A stretch of DNA of 64,000 nucleotides from UBA2882 sp045542735 (lineage in GTDB: Bacteria > Bacillota > Clostridia > Lachnospirales > Lachnospiraceae): contig JAZQLQ010000021.1 in assembly GCA_045542735.1 (NCBI GenBank), positions 1 through 64,000 of the forward strand, written 5' to 3'. A model generated the notes under the pieces. That model did no database searches and had not been told where the DNA came from. It saw only the letters and a program-made list of their open reading frames with translations. Every line of letters begins with the position of its first letter. The stretch's first letter is position 1. Of the stretch, positions 25,668 to 35,826 are shown in pieces. Both the position numbers and the translations under genes were made by a program.

Positions 25668-27044
25668 TTATTCTTTTAAGAGATTTTCTCCAATGTTTAC
25701 AACGTCACCGGCGCCCATAGTTATCAACAAGTCACCTGGGGAATAATTTTTTTTCAAAAAGTTTTGAATTTCTTCAAAGGTAGGAAAATAGTCACAGGTT
25801 GCGCCCAGCTTTTGAATCTCACTTTGCAAAGTCTGTGAGCTGATGCCCAAGGTATCGGTTTCACGGGCTGCATAAATTTCAGCGAGGATTACATGGTCTG
25901 CAGCAGAAAGCGCTTTGGCAAACTCAGGTAAAAATGCTTTGGTACGTGTATAGGTATGGGGCTGAAATACACACCAAAGTTTATTGTGAGGATAATTTTC
26001 ACATGCCGATAAGGTGGCAGCAATCTCTGTGGGATGATGGGCGTAATCATCAATAATGGTTACACCATCGACTTCTCCTTTTAATTGGAAACGACGGTCT
26101 GTTCCGTGGAAGTTTTCAAGTGCGCTGGCAGTGTGTTCAAAGGGAATTTCCAGTACATCTGCCAGTACGGCCGCAGCCATAGAATTAAGTACATTGTGTT
26201 CGCCCGGAACACCCAGAGTGATTTTTTGTTTGGTATTTTCGTGACATAAATAATAGGTGGGTCTAGCCAAAGAGTCATAGGTGATTTCTTCAGGATAATA
26301 GTCACAAGTATGGGATTTTCCATAAGTGATCACGCGGCAAGAGAGATCTTTGGTGATTTCCTCTACATCCGGAATATCGCCGCTGATGATTAAAGTCCCG
26401 TCATCCGGAAGTAAAGATACAAATTTTTGGAAAGAATGACGGATGTCCTGAATATCTTTAAAAAAGTCCAAGTGGTCTGCTTCAATATTTAAGACAAGAC
26501 TAATCTTTGGATAAAAACTCAAAAAGCTGTTGGTGTACTCGCAGGCTTCCGTGACAAATAAATCGGAAGCACCTACACGGATGTTACCATGGATGGAGGG
26601 AAGAATCCCACCAATGGAGAGTGTGGGGTCCGTCTCGGCAGCCAGCAGGATTTCGCTGACCATGGATGTGGTGGTAGTCTTGCCGTGTGTACCGCTGATG
26701 GCGATAGGGGTATTATAGTTTTTCATCATCTGTCCCAAAAGCTCTGCGCGTGTCAGACAGGGAATGTTTTTTGATCTTGCAGCACAAAGCTCAGGATTAT
26801 CATCATGGATGGCTGCGGTATAGACTACTGCATCAATGCCTTCAATAATATTTTCTGCACATTGTCCGTATTGGACGATAGCCCCCATATTTGCCAGACG
26901 TAAGGTCAAGGGGCTTTCTTTGGCATCGGAACCGGATACGGTAAAGCCGCGGTCCAATAGCACCTCTGCAAGACCGCTCATGCTGATACCACCGATACCA
27001 ATAAAATGAATGTGAATAGGTTTTTCAAAATCAATATGATACAT
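25668..27044 (-). CDS. murC: UDP-N-acetylmuramate-L-alanine ligase
   Basis: 458 residues. The N-terminal UDP-binding motif is IHFIGIGGISMSGLAEVL (residues 12-29), the ATP loop GTHGKTTT is at 118-125, and the C-terminal Mur ligase part holds DDYAHHPTEIAATL near residue 330. It adds L-alanine to UDP-MurNAc in peptidoglycan synthesis. The stop abuts the DnaA-box cluster. No other mur genes lie nearby. Confidence 0.96.
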   Translation of the reverse strand: MYHIDFEKPIHIHFIGIGGISMSGLAEVLLDRGFTVSGSDAKESPLTLRLANMGAIVQYGQCAENIIEGIDAVVYTAAIHDDNPELCAARSKNIPCLTRAELLGQMMKNYNTPIAISGTHGKTTTTSMVSEILLAAETDPTLSIGGILPSIHGNIRVGASDLFVTEACEYTNSFLSFYPKISLVLNIEADHLDFFKDIQDIRHSFQKFVSLLPDDGTLIISGDIPDVEEITKDLSCRVITYGKSHTCDYYPEEITYDSLARPTYYLCHENTKQKITLGVPGEHNVLNSMAAAVLADVLEIPFEHTASALENFHGTDRRFQLKGEVDGVTIIDDYAHHPTEIAATLSACENYPHNKLWCVFQPHTYTRTKAFLPEFAKALSAADHVILAEIYAARETDTLGISSQTLQSEIQKLGATCDYFPTFEEIQNFLKKNYSPGDLLITMGAGDVVNIGENLLKE

Positions 27045-27312
27045 GGATACAACTCCTGTTCGTTTCGCTTTTTTATTCTTTTTTCATTATAACCATCTGT
27101 GGGGGAAAAACCAACTGTTATTTTGCAAGGGATGCAAAAAATGGAAGAAAGGGGGATTTTTGGTTAATTTTTACAAAAAATAGTACTATGATACCAGAAG
27201 GAAAATGTTGCTTATGTACAAAATCACGGAAAAAGTTGCACAAAAGAAAATGTAATTTGTGTATTTTTTACATAAATTTTGCGAATTGGAAAGAAATTAT
27301 TTGTAAAAAATA

Positions 27313-27341
27313 TTCACTTTGCATAGAGAGTATGCTATAAT
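27313..27341 (+). promoter_or_regulatory. Likely sigma-A promoter of glgC-glgD-spoVG
   Basis: TTCACT at 27313-27318, 17-base spacer, TATAAT at 27336-27341, 80 bases before glgC. The rest of 27045-27420 is AT-rich with no gene or clear structure. Confidence 0.65.
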
Positions 27342-27420
27342 CTATTTGTTATTTATTAAAATCACTCTTTTCATAATATTAACTGCAAAGATATTGGGAG
27401 AGATAGCAAGAGGTGAAGAC

Positions 27421-28695
27421 ATGATTAAGAAAGAAATGATTGCCATGCTGTTAGCCGGCGGACAAGGTAGCAGACTTGGTGTATTGACAGCAAAGGTAGC
27501 AAAACCTGCTGTATCCTTTGGCGGTAAATACCGCATCATTGATTTCCCGCTCAGTAACTGTATCAATTCGGGAGTTGACACAGTGGGCGTACTGACACAG
27601 TATCAGCCGCTTCGACTGAATACACATATCGGAATTGGTATTCCGTGGGATTTGGATAGAAATATCGGAGGCGTTACAGTTCTTCCTCCTTATGAGAAGA
27701 GCTCCAATACCGAGTGGTATACCGGTACAGCCAATGCTATTTATCAGAACATTGACTATATGGATAGTTTTAATCCCGAATACGTATTGATCTTATCCGG
27801 AGATCATATTTACAAAATGGATTATGAGGTAATGTTGGACTACCATAAGGCAAAAGGCGCAGAGGTTACCTTGGCTGCTATGCCTGTTCCCTTAGAGGAA
27901 GCAAAACGATTTGGTATTCTGATTACTGATGAAGACCGCAAGATCAGTGAATTTGAAGAGAAACCTGAGAATCCCAGAAGCAACCTGGCAAGTATGGGTA
28001 TCTACATCTTCAACTGGAAGACATTAAAAGAAGCGTTGATTGCCAATGCACAGCAACCTTCCTTAGATTTCGGTAAACATGTTATTCCGTATTGTCACGG
28101 AAAAGGCGCACCTTGCTACGCTTATGAATATAACGGATACTGGAAGGATGTAGGAACCTTACATTCTTACTGGGAAGCAAATATGGAATTGATTGATATT
28201 GTTCCCGAATTCAATCTGTATGAAGAGTATTGGAAGATTTATACCAAGTGTGACAAACTTCCGCCTCAGTATATTTCCGAAAACGGTGAGATTGAGAAAT
28301 GTATCATCGGCGAAGGTGCACAGATTTACGGAAAGGTATACAATTCCGTAATCGGATGTGGTGTTACCATTGGAGAAGGCACCGTTGTCAGAGATTCCAT
28401 TATCATGAATGATACAGAGATTGGCTTTGGAGGCAATATCGAAAAAGCAATTATTGCAGAAAATGTACATATTGGTGATCATGTACGTATCGGTGAAGGC
28501 GAAGAAGCTGAAAATGATACCGCACCTCATATTTATAATCACGGATTGGTTTGCGTTGGTGAGAAATCTACAGTACCCAATGGGGTTACAATCGGTAAGA
28601 ACGTTGTGATTTCCGGTGAGACCAACGAAGCTGATTACGAAAATATGTATTTAGCAAGCGGCAAATCTTTGATTAAGGCAGGTGACAAGGTATGA
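27421..28695 (+). CDS. glgC: Glucose-1-phosphate adenylyltransferase
   Basis: 424 residues. The nucleotidyltransferase motif is AMLLAGGQGSRLGVLT at residues 8-23 with KPAVSFGGKYRIIDFPLSN after it; the C-terminal part holds left-handed beta-helix repeats (IIGEGAQIYGKV, GEGTVVRDSII). Makes ADP-glucose for glycogen. AGAGGTG precedes the ATG 27421; an upstream in-frame start at 27319 would overlap the promoter. Its last four bases are shared with glgD. Confidence 0.93.
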   Translation: MIKKEMIAMLLAGGQGSRLGVLTAKVAKPAVSFGGKYRIIDFPLSNCINSGVDTVGVLTQYQPLRLNTHIGIGIPWDLDRNIGGVTVLPPYEKSSNTEWYTGTANAIYQNIDYMDSFNPEYVLILSGDHIYKMDYEVMLDYHKAKGAEVTLAAMPVPLEEAKRFGILITDEDRKISEFEEKPENPRSNLASMGIYIFNWKTLKEALIANAQQPSLDFGKHVIPYCHGKGAPCYAYEYNGYWKDVGTLHSYWEANMELIDIVPEFNLYEEYWKIYTKCDKLPPQYISENGEIEKCIIGEGAQIYGKVYNSVIGCGVTIGEGTVVRDSIIMNDTEIGFGGNIEKAIIAENVHIGDHVRIGEGEEAENDTAPHIYNHGLVCVGEKSTVPNGVTIGKNVVISGETNEADYENMYLASGKSLIKAGDKV

Positions 28696-29810
28696 GAGCA
28701 ATAGGAATTATTTTAGCCGGTGGTAATAATCATAGAATGGGCGAATTATCCAAGAGAAGAGCAATTTCTGCTATGCCCATTGCCGGAAGCTATCGTGGTA
28801 TTGACTTTGCATTGAGCAATATGACCAACTCCCATATTCAGAAGGTTGGTGTATTTACACAGTACAATGCAAGAAGTTTAAATGAACATCTGAGTTCTTC
28901 CAAATGGTGGGACTTCGGTAGAAAACAGGGTGGATTGTTTGTGTTTACTCCTACCGTGACCAGTGATAACAATTCCTGGTACAGAGGAACAGCAGACGCT
29001 ATCTATCAGAATCTTTCATTCCTGAAAGCCAGCCATGAGCCCTACGTAGTGATTGCATCCGGTGATTGTGTATACAAGATGGACTACAACAAAGTGTTAG
29101 AATATCATATTGCAAAGAAAGCAGATATTACTGTTGTATGCAAGGATATGGCACCCGGTGAAAATGTAGACCGTTACGGAACAGTCAAAATGAATGAGGA
29201 TTTCCGCATTGAAGAGTTTGAAGAGAAACCGGTTGTGGCTAAATCCAATACCATTTCCTGTGGTATTTACGTAATCCGTAGAAGACAGCTTATTGAGTTG
29301 ATTGAGAAATGTGCAGAAGAAAATCTTTATGATTTTGTAAAAGATATTTTGATCCGTTACAAGAGCTTAAAGAGAATTTATGGATACAAGATGACCGATT
29401 ACTGGAAGAATATCGCAACTATCGAAGATTATTTCGATACCAATATGGATTTCTTAAAACCTGAGATCCGCAATTATTTCTTCCGTGAGTATCCGGACAT
29501 TTATTCAAAGGTAGATGACCTTCCTCCTGCAAAATATAATGTGGGTGCGAAGCTCAAAAACTGTTTGATTTCCAGCGGCAGTATTATTAACGGAACTGTA
29601 GAAAATTCCGTTATTTTCAAAAAGGTATTTGTGGGCAACAATTGTACAATCAAAAATTCTATTATCCTGAACGATGTTTATATCGGGGACAATACCTACA
29701 TTGAAAACTGTATTGTAGAAAGTCACGATACCATCCGTGCCAATTCATATCTGAAGGGTGAAGACGGCATCAAAGTGGTGGTGGAACAAAACGACAGATT
29801 TGTAATTTGA
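28692..29810 (+). CDS. glgD: GlgD, regulatory subunit of ADP-glucose pyrophosphorylase
   Basis: 372 residues, same architecture as GlgC but with the active-site loop altered (ILAGGNNHRMGELSKRRA) and lacking several catalytic residues, as in other Firmicutes GlgD proteins that modulate GlgC in a heteromer. C-terminal hexapeptide repeats are visible (IINGTVENSVIF, NNCTIKNSIIL). ATGA overlap with glgC shows coupled translation. Confidence 0.92.
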   Translation: MRAIGIILAGGNNHRMGELSKRRAISAMPIAGSYRGIDFALSNMTNSHIQKVGVFTQYNARSLNEHLSSSKWWDFGRKQGGLFVFTPTVTSDNNSWYRGTADAIYQNLSFLKASHEPYVVIASGDCVYKMDYNKVLEYHIAKKADITVVCKDMAPGENVDRYGTVKMNEDFRIEEFEEKPVVAKSNTISCGIYVIRRRQLIELIEKCAEENLYDFVKDILIRYKSLKRIYGYKMTDYWKNIATIEDYFDTNMDFLKPEIRNYFFREYPDIYSKVDDLPPAKYNVGAKLKNCLISSGSIINGTVENSVIFKKVFVGNNCTIKNSIILNDVYIGDNTYIENCIVESHDTIRANSYLKGEDGIKVVVEQNDRFVI

Positions 29811-29836
29811 TCTGCAAAGAACTAAGGGGGTCCAAT

Positions 29837-30115
29837 ATGAACATTACTGACGTACATGTGCGTAAGATTAGCCGTGAAGGTAAGATGAAAGCAGTTGTTT
29901 CTATTACACTGGACGATGTTTTCGTAGTACATGACATTAAGGTAATTGATGGTGAAAAGGGGTTATTCATCGCAATGCCAAGCAAAAAAACAGCTGATGG
30001 CGAATATCGGGATATCGCACATCCGATTAATTCTGCTACCAGAGAAATGATTCAGACAACAATATTGCGCGCTTATGAGGATGCATTATCCGCAGAGGAG
30101 CAGGAAGAAGCATAG
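29837..30115 (+). CDS. spoVG: SpoVG septation/RNA-binding regulator
   Basis: 92 residues, starting MNITDVHVRKISREGKMKAV, with VHDIKVIDGEKGLFIAMPSKK (21 residues around position 34-54), the SpoVG core. SpoVG binds RNA and DNA and affects septation and sporulation. GGGGG lies about eight bases before the ATG 29837; an in-frame upstream codon at 29807 is ignored. It sits 26 bases after glgD, not beside glmU as in Bacillus. Confidence 0.95.
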   Translation: MNITDVHVRKISREGKMKAVVSITLDDVFVVHDIKVIDGEKGLFIAMPSKKTADGEYRDIAHPINSATREMIQTTILRAYEDALSAEEQEEA

Positions 30116-30139
30116 AGTCTGATTTCGAGAAGGGTTGAG

Positions 30140-30171
30140 AACCGGTGCCGGGGGGCATCGGTTTTCTTTTT
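30140..30171 (+). terminator. Terminator of glgC-glgD-spoVG
   Basis: AACCGGTGCC (30140-30149) pairs with GGCATCGGTT (30154-30163), followed by TTCTTTTTTT. Confidence 0.88.
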
Positions 30172-30273
30172 TTAAAAATACGGTTTATAAATAAAGAAAA
30201 TTTTGATATGATATAAGGCGGGAAGCGTAATCAACACTCTACACTTCTGATTTTATAAAAAAGGAGACATATT

Positions 30274-31254
30274 ATGAAAGTAGGAATTATCGGTTACGGA
30301 AATTTGGGAAGAGGTATTGAATGTGCCATCAAGCAAAATGATGATATGGAGCTTGCGGCAGTATTTACCAGAAGAAATCCCGAAGATGTAAAGATTTTGA
30401 CAGAGGGTGTACCTGTATATCATGTGGATGACGTGGAAAAAATGCAGGGTAAACTGGACGTGGTAATCCTTTGTGGAGGAAGCGCAACAGATTTACCGAA
30501 ACAGACTCCTGTTTATGCAAAATATTTTAATGTGGTGGATAGTTTTGATACACATGCAAAAATTCCGGAGCATTTTGACAATGTAGATGTAGCAGCTAAA
30601 GAGAGTGGTCATGTGGCTATGATCTCCTGCGGCTGGGACCCGGGTATGTTTTCTTTAAATAGACTTTATGCAAATGCAATTTTGCCTTGCGGCAATGATT
30701 ATACATTCTGGGGAAAGGGTGTCAGTCAGGGTCATTCTGATGCCATCCGTCGTGTGGAAGGTGTCAAAGACGGCAAGCAGTATACCATTCCTGTAGACGA
30801 TGCTTTGGCAGCAGTCAGAAGCGGAAGCAATCCGGAGCTTAGTACCAGACAGAAACATATCAGAGAGTGTTTTGTTGTGGCTGAAGAAGGTGCAGATAAA
30901 GCAAAGATTGAAGAGACAATCAAAAATATGCCCAACTACTTTGCGGATTATGATACCATCGTAAACTTTATCAGCGAAGAAGAGTTGAAGAGAGATCATA
31001 GCGGAATCCCTCACGGCGGCTTTGTGTTCCGTACCGGTTCTACCGGCTGGAATAACGAGCATAAGCATGTGATTGAATATAGCTTAAAGTTGGATTCCAA
31101 TCCGGAATTTACAGCATCTGTCATTGTAGCTTATGCAAGAGCAACAGTCCGTATGGCAAATGAGGGTATGAGTGGTTGTAAGACAGTATTTGATGTGGCA
31201 CCTGCTTATTTAAGTCCCAAATCCGGTGCGGAGTTGAGAGCACACTTGCTGTAA
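30274..31254 (+). CDS. ddh: meso-diaminopimelate D-dehydrogenase
   Basis: 326 residues. N-terminal NADP-binding GIIGYGNLGRGIECAI, then VDSFDTHAKIPEHF near residue 90 and ISCGWDPGMFSLNRL near 120, both diagnostic of Ddh, which makes meso-diaminopimelate from tetrahydrodipicolinate in a single step for lysine and peptidoglycan. AAGGAG precedes the ATG. It lies alone between a terminator and pth. No lysine riboswitch is visible in the 160-base leader. Confidence 0.95.
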   Translation: MKVGIIGYGNLGRGIECAIKQNDDMELAAVFTRRNPEDVKILTEGVPVYHVDDVEKMQGKLDVVILCGGSATDLPKQTPVYAKYFNVVDSFDTHAKIPEHFDNVDVAAKESGHVAMISCGWDPGMFSLNRLYANAILPCGNDYTFWGKGVSQGHSDAIRRVEGVKDGKQYTIPVDDALAAVRSGSNPELSTRQKHIRECFVVAEEGADKAKIEETIKNMPNYFADYDTIVNFISEEELKRDHSGIPHGGFVFRTGSTGWNNEHKHVIEYSLKLDSNPEFTASVIVAYARATVRMANEGMSGCKTVFDVAPAYLSPKSGAELRAHLL

Positions 31255-31303
31255 GCTTTGTAAGAGAAAGTAGTACAATTATTAACGAATCAGAGGAACA
31301 ACT

Positions 31304-31873
31304 ATGTTTATCATTGCAGGACTTGGAAACCCATCCAAAGAATATGCTAAGACCCGACACAATGTGGGGTTTGATACTATTGACTATCTGGCAGATAAGT
31401 ACAATATTTCCGTTACAGAGAAAAAACACAAAGCTTTGGTGGGTAAGGGCGTGATTGAGGGACAAAAGGTGATCCTTTTAAAGCCCCAGACCTATATGAA
31501 CTTAAGCGGTGAAAGTATCCGTGCCGCAGTAGATTATTATAAGATTGATGAGACAGAGGAATTGATTGTCATTTATGACGATATTTCTCTGGCTCCGGGG
31601 CAACTGCGTATCCGCAAAAAGGGGAGCGCAGGCGGCCATAACGGCATTAAAAATATCATTGCCCATTTAGGCCATGATGTGTTTATGCGTATCAAGGTGG
31701 GCGTAGGCGAGAAACCCAAAGGATATGATCTGGCAGATTATGTTCTGGGGCATTTTTCCAAAGAAGAACGTGTGATTATGGAAGATGCTTTCGAAGATGC
31801 GGCATCTGCAACGGTTGTTATGATGAATGAAGATGCGGATGCTGCCATGAATTTATTTAACAAGAAAAAATAA
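31304..31873 (+). CDS. pth: Peptidyl-tRNA hydrolase
   Basis: 189 residues starting MFIIAGLGNPSKEYAKTRHN, with the catalytic His20 in TRHNVGFD and the GSAGGHNGIKNI block near residue 107. Frees tRNA from prematurely released peptides. The gene stands 14 bases before mfd, the common Firmicutes pair pth-mfd. Confidence 0.96.
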   Translation: MFIIAGLGNPSKEYAKTRHNVGFDTIDYLADKYNISVTEKKHKALVGKGVIEGQKVILLKPQTYMNLSGESIRAAVDYYKIDETEELIVIYDDISLAPGQLRIRKKGSAGGHNGIKNIIAHLGHDVFMRIKVGVGEKPKGYDLADYVLGHFSKEERVIMEDAFEDAASATVVMMNEDADAAMNLFNKKK

Positions 31874-31887
31874 AAGAGGTTTAAACC

Positions 31888-34800
31888 GTGAAAATGTTGC
31901 GTGATTGCCTGAAGGGGCTTTCGGATTTCGATGAAATGCAAAAGAGCTTGCGGGACGGAAAAAATATTTCTGTCTCCGGCTGTGTGGATTCTCAAAAAGT
32001 TCATATGATTTGGGGCTTATCCGAAGACTTTCCCTATCGGGTCATTGCGACCTATTCTGAAAAAAAGGCACGGGAATTGTATGAGGATTTTTCTTTTTAT
32101 ACAAAGGATGTTTTGTATTTTCCGGCCAAAGATTTCATTTTTTTTCAAGCAGATATTCATAGTAATAAGGTGACAAGGGAGCGTATTGCGGTATATCGCA
32201 GGATATTAGAGGCAGAACCTGTTACGATTATTACTACTTTTGATGCTTTTATGGCACCTTGTATGCCGCTAGGTGTCATGGAACGAAATGTGATTACCTT
32301 GGATGAGGATAGTGTAGTTGATGAGAAGGCATTGGCAATCAAGTTATCCCAGATGGGATATGAAAGAGTTCCGCAGGTAGAGGCAGGTGGGCAGTTTTCT
32401 ATTCGTGGTGGTATTGTGGATGTCTTTGACCTGACGGAAGAAAACCCTTATCGTATTGAACTTTGGGGGGACGAAGTGGATTCTATCCGTAGCTTTGATG
32501 TACTAAGTCAACGGTCCATTGAACAATTGACAGAGATTTCCATCTATCCTGCCACAGAGCTTTTGTTGACTGCAAAGCAGCGGGAAGAAGGGCTTTCCAA
32601 GATAAAAAAAGAAGCTGCTAAGGTAGAAAAGCAGTTTCGTGACCGGCATGAGCCGGAATTAGCAAGTCGGATTAAGCATCAGATGGAGTCCTTGCGCGAA
32701 CAACTGGAAGAATTTGGTGTACTTGCCAATTTGGACAGTTATATTCACTATTTTTGTGAGGAGACGGCTACTTTCTCTGAACTTTTATCTCTGGAAGAAA
32801 CCATATTTTTTATAGATGAGCCTTTACGGGTAGCAGAGCATACGGATGCTGTAGAACTGGAATTTAGAGAGAGTATGCAAAGCCGTTTGGAAAAGGGTTA
32901 TACCTTGCCGGGACAGACAGGGATTTTGTATCCTGCAAAGGAAGTTATGGCAAAACTCCAAAAAGGTTATTTTGCCTGCATTTCCACATTGGATGGACGG
33001 ACACCCGGTATTGATGTGGATAAAAAGTTCTACATTACTACAAAGAGTATTCAAGCCTTTCACAATAGCTTTGAGGAGTTGTGTAAGGAGTTAAAACGTT
33101 ATAAAAAGAACGGATTTAAGGTGATTTTAATCACGCCCTCCCGTACCCGTGCAAAGCGATTGGCAGAGGAACTGCGGGATATGGAGCTTTCCTGCTTTTA
33201 CAGTGAAAACCGGGATGAAGTGTTGGAGGATGGACAGATTATGTCTGTCTATGGGCAAATTTTAAAGGGCTTTGAATATCCGTTGTTAAAATTTGCAGTT
33301 ATAGCGGAAAGCGACATTTTTAGTAATAAAAATATCCGGAAAAAGAAGAAAAAACGATATGAAGGACAAAAGATCAATGACTTTTCGGACCTGAAGGTGG
33401 GAGATTATGTTGTCCATGAAAGTCATGGTCTGGGTATCTACCAGGGTATTGAAAAGGTAGAAATAGACCATGTGGTAAAGGATTATATGAAGATCACATA
33501 CCGGGATGGAGGCAATTTGTACGTGCGTGCCACCGGTTTTGATGTGATTCAAAAATATGCGGCAGCTGATGCCAAGAAACCTAAGTTGAACAAACTGGGC
33601 ACGCAGGAATGGGAAAAAACCAAGACCAAGGTTAAGATGGCTGTTTCCGAGGTGGCAAAAGAATTGGTTGATTTATATGCCATCCGCGCCAATAAGGATG
33701 GACACGCCTATAGTGAAGATACTGTTTGGCAAAGGGAGTTTGAGGAGTTGTTTCCCTATGAAGAAACCGATGATCAGCTCATTGCTATTGAGGCTACCAA
33801 GAGGGATATGGAAAGCACTAAGATCATGGATCGCCTGATTTGCGGAGATGTGGGCTTTGGCAAGACAGAGATTGCCATCCGTGCTGCCTTTAAAGCGGTT
33901 CAGGAAGGGAAGCAGGTTGTATATCTGGTACCAACTACCATTTTGGCAAAGCAGCACTATGACACCTTTCGACAAAGAATGAAAAACTATCCCATTGTGG
34001 TAGAGATGCTGTCCAGATTCCGAACAGCCGGAGAGCAAAAGAAGACAATTGAAGAGTTGAAAAAGGGTATGGTGGATATTGTCATCGGTACCCATCGGGT
34101 ATTATCAAAAGATGTAGCATTCAAAGATTTGGGACTCTTGATTATTGATGAAGAGCAACGGTTTGGTGTTACGCATAAGGAAAAAATCAAGCAATTAAAA
34201 AATAACGTGGATGTGTTGACTTTAACGGCTACACCAATCCCCAGAACCCTACACATGAGCCTGATTGGTATCCGGGATATGAGTGTGCTGGAAGAGGCAC
34301 CCAATGACCGTATGCCCATACAGACCTATGTGATGGAGTACAATGATGAGATGGTTCGTGAGGCTATCAATCGTGAACTTGCCAGAGAAGGACAGGTTTA
34401 TTATGTATATAACCGCGTGGATTCTATTGCGGAAGTAACAGCACAGGTGCAGGCCTTGGTGCCTGATGCGGTAGTTGCTTTTGCCCATGGTCAGATGAAG
34501 GAGTCGGAGCTGGAAAAGATTCTGTATGAATTTATTAACGGCGAAATCGATGTGTTGGTGGCAACCACCATTATCGAGACCGGTATTGATATCCCCAATG
34601 TCAACACCATGATTATCCATGATTCCGATAGCATGGGATTATCCCAGCTTTATCAGCTTAGAGGGCGTGTAGGAAGAAGTAACCGGAATGCCTATGCTTT
34701 TTTGATGTATCGTCGGAATAAGGTGCTCAAAGAGGTGGCAGAAAAACGTCTGGAAGCCATCAAAGAGTTTACGGATTTGGGTAGTGGTTTCAAAATCGCC

Positions 34801-35418
34801 ATGAAGGATTTGGAAATCCGAGGTGCAGGTAATCTTTTGGGCAAAATGCAACATGGTCATATGGAAGCTGTGGGCTATGATCTGTATTGTAAGATGCTCA
34901 ACGAGGCTGTTAAGCACTTAAAAGGCGTGGATTTGAAAGAGGAGTTCCAAACCACGATAGACTTGGATATCAATGCGTTTATTCCCGGTGAATATATCTT
35001 AAATGAATTTCAAAAACTGGATATTTATAAGCGGATTGCTGCTATTGAGAATGAGGAAGAGTGTGACGATATGCGAGCGGAGCTTTTGGACCGTTTTGGG
35101 ACGCTTCCGGTCTCGGTGGAAAATTTATTACAGATATCATTGATCCGGGCAAGGGCTCACCGTCTATATGTGGAAGAAATTAAAGGAAAAAAAGACGGTA
35201 TTACCATTACCATGAATGTCAAAGCAGATATTAAAGTTGAGAACATCCCCTTGGTTATCAAGGAAAGCGAGGATAAACTGCGCTTTACGGCAAAGCATAT
35301 CCCTACATTCTTCAGACGTCTCTATCCGACCGGATTTGATAAAAAGGATGAAGAGATGCTTTTAAAGACGACAGCAGATATCATTGAAAGCATGGAAAAA
35401 CATTTATTAAAAGAGTAA
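31888..35418 (+). CDS. mfd: Transcription-repair coupling factor
   Basis: 1176 residues. N-terminal UvrB-homology part, then the RNA polymerase interaction domain (KVGDYVVHESHGLGIYQG near residue 510), and the superfamily-2 translocase: Walker A GDVGFGKTE near 655, Walker B LLIIDEEQRFG near 750, TATPIPRTLHMSL near 780. Removes stalled polymerase and recruits UvrA. GTG 31888 is chosen because AGAGG lies eight bases upstream; an ATG at 31894 would lose two residues. Confidence 0.96.
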   Translation: MKMLRDCLKGLSDFDEMQKSLRDGKNISVSGCVDSQKVHMIWGLSEDFPYRVIATYSEKKARELYEDFSFYTKDVLYFPAKDFIFFQADIHSNKVTRERIAVYRRILEAEPVTIITTFDAFMAPCMPLGVMERNVITLDEDSVVDEKALAIKLSQMGYERVPQVEAGGQFSIRGGIVDVFDLTEENPYRIELWGDEVDSIRSFDVLSQRSIEQLTEISIYPATELLLTAKQREEGLSKIKKEAAKVEKQFRDRHEPELASRIKHQMESLREQLEEFGVLANLDSYIHYFCEETATFSELLSLEETIFFIDEPLRVAEHTDAVELEFRESMQSRLEKGYTLPGQTGILYPAKEVMAKLQKGYFACISTLDGRTPGIDVDKKFYITTKSIQAFHNSFEELCKELKRYKKNGFKVILITPSRTRAKRLAEELRDMELSCFYSENRDEVLEDGQIMSVYGQILKGFEYPLLKFAVIAESDIFSNKNIRKKKKKRYEGQKINDFSDLKVGDYVVHESHGLGIYQGIEKVEIDHVVKDYMKITYRDGGNLYVRATGFDVIQKYAAADAKKPKLNKLGTQEWEKTKTKVKMAVSEVAKELVDLYAIRANKDGHAYSEDTVWQREFEELFPYEETDDQLIAIEATKRDMESTKIMDRLICGDVGFGKTEIAIRAAFKAVQEGKQVVYLVPTTILAKQHYDTFRQRMKNYPIVVEMLSRFRTAGEQKKTIEELKKGMVDIVIGTHRVLSKDVAFKDLGLLIIDEEQRFGVTHKEKIKQLKNNVDVLTLTATPIPRTLHMSLIGIRDMSVLEEAPNDRMPIQTYVMEYNDEMVREAINRELAREGQVYYVYNRVDSIAEVTAQVQALVPDAVVAFAHGQMKESELEKILYEFINGEIDVLVATTIIETGIDIPNVNTMIIHDSDSMGLSQLYQLRGRVGRSNRNAYAFLMYRRNKVLKEVAEKRLEAIKEFTDLGSGFKIAMKDLEIRGAGNLLGKMQHGHMEAVGYDLYCKMLNEAVKHLKGVDLKEEFQTTIDLDINAFIPGEYILNEFQKLDIYKRIAAIENEEECDDMRAELLDRFGTLPVSVENLLQISLIRARAHRLYVEEIKGKKDGITITMNVKADIKVENIPLVIKESEDKLRFTAKHIPTFFRRLYPTGFDKKDEEMLLKTTADIIESMEKHLLKE

Positions 35419-35431
35419 AAGGAAGTAAAAA

Positions 35432-35791
35432 ATGAAAATTTTACCTTTATCTAAAAAAGCAAATTGGACACTGCCTGAGCAAGAACAATTAAAGGAAGAG
35501 TTTCAATCTGCGAAGAAGTTTGAAGAAGTCCGTGTGGGGAAAAGCCATTTGTTTTATCGCAGTTTTATCCGCGTGCGGGTGGTTCCGTTAGGGGAATGTG
35601 AACGAATTTTCCTTCGTGTTGAGATGGGAGAATATGGTGATTTGCCAATTCACGAGCACTATATAGTGGTCAAGACTAAGCAGGAAGAAGAACTGATTTT
35701 GCGTATGGAAAGACCAAATGATGCAAAAGAGTTGCTTGCATATTTGGAGGAAATGTATCCGGATATCAAGTTTGGAAAAGAAACCAATTGA
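35432..35791 (+). CDS. Hypothetical protein, 119 residues
   Basis: A soluble, charged protein with no membrane segment (LSKKANWTLPEQEQLKEEF start; a strand-rich middle FIRVRVVPLGECERIFLRVEM). It begins 13 bases after mfd and ends 35 bases before the histidine kinase, so it probably sits on the mfd transcript. No family recognised. Confidence 0.65.
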   Translation: MKILPLSKKANWTLPEQEQLKEEFQSAKKFEEVRVGKSHLFYRSFIRVRVVPLGECERIFLRVEMGEYGDLPIHEHYIVVKTKQEEELILRMERPNDAKELLAYLEEMYPDIKFGKETN

Positions 35792-35826
35792 TAAATTGGG
35801 GATTGGTCGGAAAGGAGAAGGTCATT

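Noticed and set aside
30116..30273. Lysine riboswitch upstream of ddh
   Set aside because: The leader after the terminator is only about 100 bases and lacks any junction structure of the L box.
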